Source: Thermodesulfobacteriales bacterium (GTDB taxonomy: Bacteria; Desulfobacterota; Thermodesulfobacteria; Thermodesulfobacteriales; Thermodesulfatatoraceae). From it: a stretch of DNA of 19,840 nucleotides. The notes beneath the pieces are model-generated. The model ran no database searches. It was not told where the DNA came from and saw nothing but the letters and a program-made list of their open reading frames with translations. Location: positions 1 to 19,840 of the forward strand of contig JALSPN010000022.1 of the NCBI GenBank assembly GCA_026985945.1, in the 5' to 3' direction. A program made the position numbers and the translations under genes. Of the stretch, positions 14,360 through 19,840 are shown one piece after another (position 1 is the stretch's first letter; each line of letters begins with the position of its first letter).

Positions 14360-14431
14360 ATGCCCCTCTTTTCCCCAAAATTGTCGAAATGAAAATATTT
14401 AAAACTCTGGTTTTAGTAGAAAGAGGGGCAT
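14360..14431. repeat. 12-bp inverted repeat enclosing 48 bp, flanked by AAAA
   Basis: ATGCCCCTCTTT (14360-14371) and AAAGAGGGGCAT (14420-14431) are perfect inverted copies, with AAAA directly outside both ends (14356-14359 and 14432-14435). The interior is AT-rich and holds a small stem (TAAAAC/GTTTTA at 14400-14415). It could be a terminator-like structure: on the minus strand TTTTT follows. A tiny MITE-like remnant with target duplications is the alternative. It separates the DUF3782-like gene from the next operon. Confidence 0.6.
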
Positions 14432-14454
14432 AAAATCTGCTATATTTGATCACG

Positions 14455-14841
14455 ATGAAAAAGTTTTACGAAATGAGAGCCTTAGAAATTTTCACCAAAG
14501 GGGCTTTTTTAGTTCTTATTATCCTTGCGGTTTGTTATAAAGGAGACCTCGCCAGAGCTCAATGCCTCCCTCAAGAAAAGGTCCTAATCAAAGGAAGATT
14601 GGTAGAAATCAAGCACCCCATAGCCGTGGTAATCGGAGATGACGGAAAACGCTATCCCGTGCGCCTGGGGCCTTACTGGTATTGGAAAAAAAGGGGGTAT
14701 AAACTCCGCTCAGGGGAGCGAGTGCACATCCTGGGGCTTAAAAAGGGAAAACTCATTTTCCCTATCATCATAAAGACAAAAGGGCAAAAATTTCTTATCC
14801 GGGACGAATGTGGAATCCCCCTCTGGCGTGAAAAACCATAA
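14455..14841 (+). CDS. Small exported protein, possible OB-fold
   Basis: This is a 128-residue protein with an N-terminal signal (residues 1-35, hydrophobic core GAFLVLIILAV, cleavage likely after ARA). The mature part is ~93 residues, mostly beta strands: KVLIKGRLVEIKHPIAVVIGDDGKRYPVRLGPYWYW, then SGERVHILGLKKGKL and FLIRDECGIPLW. The pattern 'GxVxxxxxPxxVVxxDxGxxYxVRxGPxWYW...GxxVxxxG' suggests a small OB-like barrel, as in other short periplasmic proteins of sulfate reducers; this is by eye only. C37 and C119 might form a disulfide. ATG 14455 was chosen over an in-frame TTG at 14446. No Shine-Dalgarno is clear. It lies 6 bp before the histidine kinase gene, so it could be an accessory sensor for it. 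Confidence 0.65.
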   Translation: MKKFYEMRALEIFTKGAFLVLIILAVCYKGDLARAQCLPQEKVLIKGRLVEIKHPIAVVIGDDGKRYPVRLGPYWYWKKRGYKLRSGERVHILGLKKGKLIFPIIIKTKGQKFLIRDECGIPLWREKP

Positions 14842-14847
14842 ATTTAT

Positions 14848-16119
14848 ATGAGATCCCTTCTTTTTCGGGCAAGCTATATCTTTTTTCTGGCTCTCACCAT
14901 CCTTATTTTTTCTCTTCTGATAGAAATTCTTTATTTTCGTCGCGTTTTGGAAAAAAATGCCTTCCTTGAGGCCAGAAGTGCTTTGAATTTCCTGGAAGCT
15001 CGGATTACCGCCTACGTGGAAACCTTAGAACTTCTTCCCGAAGTCCCGGATTATCTAAAAGATTTGGCCTGGCTTACCGACGAACTCCAGAGTCAACCCC
15101 ATCTGGCAGGGGTGCTTGTCAAAGAAAAAGGGCAAATTTTGTTAAATACCTTTCCCCCGCAACTTACTCCAGAAGCGAAAATCTTTAAGGCCTGCCGAAG
15201 GGGCCTGGTAATCGGAGCCGTCCGCTACGATTGCACAGAATTTGAAGCCCTTCCTGACCGCAAATTCTTTCTCCTTTTAGGGGTCGATATTTCCTATGAA
15301 AAACGGGCTTTCCGTAATCTTCTTATCTTGAGTCTTTTGGTTTTCGTGGCGGCAAGCGCCCTTTTGGCAGCAGGGCTTTACTATCTGGAAAAGCTTGCCC
15401 GGCGCCAGGAAGATCTTGAGCGGCGTCTTCTGGCTTCTGAAAAGCTTGCGGCCATGGGGAAAATTTCAGCCATGGTAGCCCATGAAATCCGGAACCCCTT
15501 AAATAGCATTGTTATGGGGCTTCAATATATGGCTGAAACCAGCCGGACAGATCCTGCTCTCCTCAAGACTATCTATCAAGAAGCCCTCCGTCTCTCGGAA
15601 CTCACTGGAGAACTCCTCTCTTACGCCAAGGGATTTGAAATTAAACCTTCCCAGGTGAAAGTAAAAGAAATTTTAAAGGAGGTGGCCCTCAAATTTGGGC
15701 CCAAGGCTCAACGCTGGGGAATACATTTTGTAATAGACGAGGCTCCAGAGGTTAAAATAAATGTGGATCGCCGCTGGTGTCTAAGAGCCCTTGAAAATCT
15801 CTTAAGAAACGCCTTTGAAGCCACTGCCAGGGGGGGAAAAGTAAAAATTTCTGCCACTTTAGAGAATAATCTTCTGTGTTTTCGAGTTGAAGATACCGGA
15901 CCGGGCATTTCTCCTCAAGAGCGGGAAAAGGTCTTTGAGCCCTTCTTTACCACGAAAGAAAGCGGGTTTGGCCTGGGGCTCTATCTGGTTCGAAAGGTTG
16001 CCGAAACCCATGGAGGACGAGTATCTTTGGAACCATCCCCCACAGGGGCAATATTTAAATTGTGTTTTCCGATCGCAAGAGATGAAAAAAGCCAAAATCC
16101 TTCTGGTGGAAGACGATGA
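14848..16119 (+). CDS. Membrane-bound sensor histidine kinase, NtrB/ZraS-like
   Basis: This is a 423-residue sensor kinase. Membrane segments at ~11-30 and ~157-179 enclose a ~125-residue periplasmic sensor with C116 and C129. A short coiled linker follows, with no clear HAMP. Then comes HisKA with H212 in MVAHEIRNPLNS, and an ATPase domain with N321 (LLRNAFEA), DTGPGI (349-354), FEPFFTTK and GFGLGL. The form resembles kinases that pair with sigma-54 activators. Its 3' end overlaps the next gene, an NtrC-family regulator, by 38 bp, so the two are a cognate pair. The signal sensed is unknown. Confidence 0.93.
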   Translation: MRSLLFRASYIFFLALTILIFSLLIEILYFRRVLEKNAFLEARSALNFLEARITAYVETLELLPEVPDYLKDLAWLTDELQSQPHLAGVLVKEKGQILLNTFPPQLTPEAKIFKACRRGLVIGAVRYDCTEFEALPDRKFFLLLGVDISYEKRAFRNLLILSLLVFVAASALLAAGLYYLEKLARRQEDLERRLLASEKLAAMGKISAMVAHEIRNPLNSIVMGLQYMAETSRTDPALLKTIYQEALRLSELTGELLSYAKGFEIKPSQVKVKEILKEVALKFGPKAQRWGIHFVIDEAPEVKINVDRRWCLRALENLLRNAFEATARGGKVKISATLENNLLCFRVEDTGPGISPQEREKVFEPFFTTKESGFGLGLYLVRKVAETHGGRVSLEPSPTGAIFKLCFPIARDEKSQNPSGGRR

Positions 16120-17446
16120 GACCCAGGCCAGAATCCTGGCCGATTATCTTACCCATAAGGGATTTCAGGTTTCAACGGCTTTTGGGGCCCAGGAAACTCT
16201 AAAAAAACTTGAGGAAGAACCTTACGACCTGGTTCTTCTAGACTGGCGTCTACCAGATGAAGACGGGCTTTCTCTACTCCCGAAGATCCGCGAGAGTTTC
16301 CCTTTTACCCAGGTAATCATGTTGACCGCCTTTGCCACGGTGGAAAGGGCGGTAGAGGCTATCAAAAGAGGGGCCTATCATTACCTTACCAAACCCGTAA
16401 ATCTGGAGGAACTTCTCTTGATCATAGAAAAGGCCCTTCGGGAAAGCCGCCTCCAGAAAGAGGTAGAACTCCTGCGGGCTCAAGTTGAAGAGCTATCTCT
16501 ACCTGAGGCCCCTGACATTATCGCCGAAAGTCCCTCCATGAAGGAGGTCCTTCGACTGGCGGCCAAAGTAGCCAGAACCGATGCCACCGTCCTTATCCTG
16601 GGGGAGTCCGGAACGGGCAAGGAAATACTTGCCAACCTTGTCTATCGCTTGAGCCCTCGTAAGGAAAGGCCTTTTCTCAAGATAAATTGTGCGGCTATCC
16701 CTGAAGGGCTCCTGGAATCCGAACTTTTCGGACACGAAAAAGGGGCCTTTACCGGGGCAGAAAAGGCCAAACCCGGACTCTTTGAGCTGGCCCACCGCGG
16801 GACCCTCTTTCTCGATGAGGTGGGGGATCTTCCCCTCCCTCTTCAGGCTAAACTCTTGCGGGTATTACAGGATAGCACCATTCGGCGCCTGGGAGGCCTT
16901 AAAGAAATCAAAGTAGATGTGCGTATTATCGCCGCTACCAACAGAGATTTAGAAGAAATGGTTAAAGAAGGCGGTTTTCGGGAGGATCTTTTCTGGAGAC
17001 TCAACGTCTTCACCATTAAAATCCCTCCCCTGCGCGAAAGGAAGGAGGATATCTTACCCCTTGCCGAAAGCTTTTTGCACAAATTTGCCAGAAAACACGG
17101 CAAATCTGTGAAGGGATTTAGTCGTGAGGCCCTTGAAGCCCTGCTCTCCTATCATTTTCCGGGCAATGTCCGGGAGCTTGAAAATATTGTCGAAAGGGCT
17201 GTCATCCTGGCAGAAAATGAAATCATAACCCGAGAAGATCTCCCGCCTTTACTGAAAAAGAAAGGCGAGGAAATCCCTGATCTCCTGAAGCGTCTTTCTC
17301 TGCCGGAGGCCGTAGCCCTCCTTGAAAAGGAGCGTCTTCAAGAGGCCCTGGAAGAAGCAGGTGGTGTAAAGACTCGGGCCGCAGAACTTCTGGGAATATC
17401 GGAGCGGGTTTTAAGATATAAACTGGCCAAATATGGCCTGGGGTAA
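16082..17446 (+). CDS. NtrC-family sigma-54-dependent response regulator
   Basis: This is a 454-residue transcription activator. The receiver domain (1-~120) has acidic pocket E10/D11/D12, phosphoacceptor D54 (LLDWRLPDEDG), T82 and K104. The AAA+ domain has Walker A GESGTGKE (174-181), the sigma-54 contact loop GAFTGA (221-226), Walker B TLFLDE (241-246) and an arginine-rich WRLNVF..PPLRER region. A Fis-type helix-turn-helix lies at ~427-452 (AAELLGISERVLRYKLAKYG). The start at 16082 is chosen over an in-frame ATG at 15887 because MKKAKILLVEDD is the true receiver start and the upstream extension is out-of-frame kinase sequence. The targets are unknown. The adjacent cysteine-enzyme fusion begins 5 bp downstream and is probably cotranscribed. 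Confidence 0.95.
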   Translation: MKKAKILLVEDDETQARILADYLTHKGFQVSTAFGAQETLKKLEEEPYDLVLLDWRLPDEDGLSLLPKIRESFPFTQVIMLTAFATVERAVEAIKRGAYHYLTKPVNLEELLLIIEKALRESRLQKEVELLRAQVEELSLPEAPDIIAESPSMKEVLRLAAKVARTDATVLILGESGTGKEILANLVYRLSPRKERPFLKINCAAIPEGLLESELFGHEKGAFTGAEKAKPGLFELAHRGTLFLDEVGDLPLPLQAKLLRVLQDSTIRRLGGLKEIKVDVRIIAATNRDLEEMVKEGGFREDLFWRLNVFTIKIPPLRERKEDILPLAESFLHKFARKHGKSVKGFSREALEALLSYHFPGNVRELENIVERAVILAENEIITREDLPPLLKKKGEEIPDLLKRLSLPEAVALLEKERLQEALEEAGGVKTRAAELLGISERVLRYKLAKYGLG

Positions 17447-17451
17447 AACTT

Positions 17452-19779
17452 ATGCCTAAAAAGCGCTATGGAAACATTCTGGATCGTATCGGGAACACCC
17501 CCCTGGTTCCTATCAAAAGGTTGCGCACCAATCCCAGGGTTCAGATCCTGGCCAAGATAGAAGCTGTAAACCCCGGGGGGTCGATTAAGGATCGTATCGC
17601 CCTCTCCATGATTGAAGCCGCGGAGGAATCCGGAGAGCTTCGGCGAGAAAAGACTATTATTGAGGCCTCAAGTGGTAATACCGGGATAGGGCTTGCGCTG
17701 GTCTCCGCGGTTAAAGGATACCGGTGCCTGATCGCCATGAGTGAAGGGGCTTCGGTGGAACGGCGTAAAATCATGCGTGCTTTCGGGGCTGAGATCCTTC
17801 TTACCCCCCCGGAAAAAGGCACCGACGGGGCCATTGAGGCCGTTTACGAACTGGCCCGCAAATATCCTGATAAGTATTACCTTACCGACCAGTTCAACAA
17901 TCCCGCTAACTGGCGAGCCCATTACGAAGGGACAGCACCCGAGATCTGGCGAGATACAGAAGGAAAGGTGACCCACGTGGTGGCCGGAATGGGAACTACC
18001 GGCACCCTTATGGGGCTGGCCCGTTTTTTCAGAGACCAGGAGTTGCCGGTAAAGGTAATCGGGGTGGAGCCTGATCCCGGGCATCAAATTCAGGGGCTCA
18101 AAAATATGAAAGAATCTTATCCCCCCGGAATCTTCGATAAAAAACTACTTGACCGGATCCTGAATGTCAGCGACGAAGAGGCCTTTGAACTCACCCGCCG
18201 GCTGGCCCGCGAAGAAGGGATCTTCGTTGGGATGAGCTCCGGCGCAGCCCTTTACGGGGCCCTCGAAATAGCCAAAGAACTGGAAGAGGGCCTGATCGTG
18301 GTGATTTTTCCCGATGGAGGTGAACGCTATTTATCCACCCGCCTGTGGAGTTTTGAGGATCTGCCCTCTAAAGGTCTGCGTTTTACTAACACCCTGCACC
18401 GCAAGATGGAAGTCTTTCGGCCTTTAAGCGAAGGGCTGGTCAAGATTTATACCTGTGGCCCCACGGTTAACCGGCGCCCTCACCTCGGCCTTTACCGCCG
18501 CATGATCACCGCGGACATCCTAAAGAGGTATCTCCTTTACAGAGGTTTTCGGGTTATTCACGTGGTGAATATCACGGATTTTGATGACAAAACCATTCAG
18601 GCCGCCTTTGAAGCCGGCAAAGACCTCCAGGAGCTCACTCAGGAACATATCCGGGGTTTTCTGGAAGATCTAAAAACCCTAAACATCCTCCCCGCCACCC
18701 ATTTTCCCAGGGCAAGCGAACATATCCAGGAGATGGTAGAAATTGCCCGTCTCTTGCTTAAAAAAGGAATGGCTTACGTCCGTCACGGGTCAGTTTATTT
18801 CGACGTCTCAAAGCTAAAAGATTATGGTCTCCTTTCAAAGATTGACCCGAGAAAGCTTAAAGCCGGTGCCACGGTAGATCTGGAAGACTACGAAAAAGAC
18901 GATCCCCTGGATTTTACCCTTCTCAAACGGGCCTCCTTACAGGAACTTAAGGCTGGGCTTTTTGTGGAGACGGAATGGGGCAAGGTCCGGCCCGGCTGGC
19001 ACATCCAGTGTGCCGCCATGGCGCTCAAACATCTGGGGGAAGAGTTTGACATTCACACCAGTGGCACTGATCTCATCTTTCCTCACCACGAAGACGAAAT
19101 AGCCATTGTGCGAGCCCTTACGGGAAAAATCCTGGCCCGTTACTGGTTACATTCGGCTTTGGTCTCTGCTCACGGCAAAAAGATGTCTTTTTCCCACGGA
19201 AACGCCGTAACTATCCCGGAACTTCTGGCGCAGGGTTTTAATGGGAGGGAAATTCGCTATTTTCTCCTCCGCACCCATTATCGAAAGCCTCTTAATTTCA
19301 GTCTGGAAGCCTTAAAAGACGCGGCCAAAGCCCTCCGCGGGCTGGACACTTTCATGGTTTTTCTCTCGGGGGAGCCCAGTGGAAAGACCATTTTCCCCGT
19401 AGAACAGGCCATAGAACGCCTGCTTGCCGAATTTGAAGAGGCCCTTGATGACGATCTTAACATTTCCGGGGCCCTGGGCGCCCTTTTTGAATTCACCAAT
19501 CGTCTGGAGCCTGTTCTGGCCCGAGAGGGGCTCACCCAGGAACAAACTTTAAAGATAAAAGAAGCCCTTAAAAAGATTAATCAGGTCCTGGGGCTTTTAA
19601 GATTTGCCACTCCGGCTCACGAAGAAGTGAAGCTCCTTCTTGAAGAAAGGGCCCGTGCCCGCGAAAAGGGAGACTTTACCCGGGCGGATGAAATTCGCAG
19701 CCGCTTGCAAGAAGCCGGCTTCTGGGTCATTGATACTCCACGCAGAACTCTGGTGGCGCGTTTTGAAGATGACGCCTGA
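17452..19779 (+). CDS. Fusion of PLP-dependent cysteine synthase (CysM-like) and cysteinyl-tRNA synthetase-like enzyme
   Basis: This 775-residue protein has two full-length enzyme halves. Residues 1-~299 are a PLP cysteine synthase: K47 Schiff-base lysine in GGSIKDR, substrate loop SSGNTG (73-78), NPANWRAHYEGTAPEIW, phosphate-binding GMGTTGTLMGLARF (179-192) and GMSSGAA. The text is closest by memory to actinobacterial CysM. Residues ~310-775 match cysteinyl-tRNA synthetase from end to end: YTCGPTV with zinc ligand C335, C520 in GWHIQCAAM, H545/H546/E547 in FPHHEDE, THYRKPLNFS, and the C-terminal DFTRADEIRSRLQEAG. The class I signatures are abnormal: HLGL (344-347) for HIGH, and KMSFS (577-581) for KMSKS, lacking the second Lys. 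It could make Cys and pass it directly to tRNA, or the second half could have a new role. It follows the sigma-54 regulator by 5 bp and overlaps the next gene by 11 bp. Confidence 0.92.
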   Translation: MPKKRYGNILDRIGNTPLVPIKRLRTNPRVQILAKIEAVNPGGSIKDRIALSMIEAAEESGELRREKTIIEASSGNTGIGLALVSAVKGYRCLIAMSEGASVERRKIMRAFGAEILLTPPEKGTDGAIEAVYELARKYPDKYYLTDQFNNPANWRAHYEGTAPEIWRDTEGKVTHVVAGMGTTGTLMGLARFFRDQELPVKVIGVEPDPGHQIQGLKNMKESYPPGIFDKKLLDRILNVSDEEAFELTRRLAREEGIFVGMSSGAALYGALEIAKELEEGLIVVIFPDGGERYLSTRLWSFEDLPSKGLRFTNTLHRKMEVFRPLSEGLVKIYTCGPTVNRRPHLGLYRRMITADILKRYLLYRGFRVIHVVNITDFDDKTIQAAFEAGKDLQELTQEHIRGFLEDLKTLNILPATHFPRASEHIQEMVEIARLLLKKGMAYVRHGSVYFDVSKLKDYGLLSKIDPRKLKAGATVDLEDYEKDDPLDFTLLKRASLQELKAGLFVETEWGKVRPGWHIQCAAMALKHLGEEFDIHTSGTDLIFPHHEDEIAIVRALTGKILARYWLHSALVSAHGKKMSFSHGNAVTIPELLAQGFNGREIRYFLLRTHYRKPLNFSLEALKDAAKALRGLDTFMVFLSGEPSGKTIFPVEQAIERLLAEFEEALDDDLNISGALGALFEFTNRLEPVLAREGLTQEQTLKIKEALKKINQVLGLLRFATPAHEEVKLLLEERARAREKGDFTRADEIRSRLQEAGFWVIDTPRRTLVARFEDDA

Positions 19780-19840
19780 AAAAGAAGTTCTTATTGAAAA
19801 GCTGGTTCACGGGGGAGAGGGACTTGCCCGTTTGCCGGAT
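19769..19840 (+). CDS. TRAM-domain 23S rRNA/tRNA (uracil-C5)-methyltransferase, N-terminus only
   Basis: An open frame starts at ATG 19769, 11 bp inside the preceding fusion gene, and runs off the window. The 24 visible residues, MTPEKEVLIEKLVHGGEGLARLPD, match the opening of the TRAM domain of RlmD/RlmC/TrmA-type SAM-dependent methyltransferases ('v.ie.l..gGeGlar'). The catalytic part is outside the window, so the exact target uridine cannot be named. The overlap implies translational coupling to the cysteine-enzyme fusion. Confidence 0.65.
   Translation, partial: MTPEKEVLIEKLVHGGEGLARLPD

Noticed and set aside
15887..16081. 65-residue N-terminal extension of the NtrC-type regulator.
   Set aside because: It is the out-of-frame reading of the histidine kinase 3' end. 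The receiver domain starts exactly at ATG 16082.

Overview
The window looks like a chromosomal segment of a thermophilic, motile, Gram-negative anaerobe, most likely from Thermodesulfobacteria or a related deep deltaproteobacterial-type lineage. This rests on four things: Lys/Glu-rich proteins of roughly median GC, a compact xerC-hslV-hslU operon, a flgM gene coupled to the small FlgM-associated gene typical of sulfate reducers, and outer-envelope genes (lipoproteins, a WaaP-type kinase, an L,D-transpeptidase). The taxonomic call is inference from gene content, not a database match. There are no tRNA or rRNA genes, no CRISPR array and no intact insertion sequence. Almost all the DNA is coding, in tight operons.

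Layout. Positions 2-2875 (+) carry a translationally coupled set: the 3' part of a LivK-type binding protein, a HAD phosphatase and a HAMP histidine kinase. The kinase 3' end overlaps an oppositely oriented PepT-like M20 peptidase by 35 bp. Positions 2841-4247 (-) hold an acylphosphatase and that peptidase. Positions 4312-4991 (-) hold the flgM unit, with a clear intrinsic terminator and a sigma-28-like promoter candidate. Positions 5264-7326 (-) hold a radical SAM protein and a WaaP/InaA-like kinase, overlapping by 7 bp.

The intergenic region 7327-7559 contains a 20-bp-arm hairpin nested between two inverted TTTTGCAAA boxes, then a good promoter for an Ala-zipper lipoprotein (7560-7898, +). 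That lipoprotein converges on a long minus-strand operon, xerC-hslV-hslU-radical SAM-L,D-transpeptidase (12889 down to 7912). The plus-strand terminator of the lipoprotein gene lies inside the 3' coding end of the transpeptidase. A glycine-zipper lipoprotein (12959-13381, -) lies upstream of xerC. A coiled-coil/PD-(D/E)XK-like protein with 42-bp tandem repeats follows on the plus strand (13548-14345).

Positions 14455-19840 (+) form one run: a small exported protein, a membrane histidine kinase, an NtrC-family sigma-54 activator overlapping it by 38 bp, a 775-residue fusion of a cysteine synthase with a cysteinyl-tRNA synthetase-like enzyme, and the start of a TRAM-domain RNA (uracil-C5) methyltransferase.

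The most striking item is the cysteine synthase/CysRS fusion. The synthetase half keeps its zinc-site residues but has divergent class I signatures: HLGL in place of HIGH/HIGN, and KMSFS in place of KMSKS. The second is the pairing of a small Lpp-like lipoprotein ending in Lys with a LysM/YkuD L,D-transpeptidase, which suggests an outer membrane-peptidoglycan tether system.
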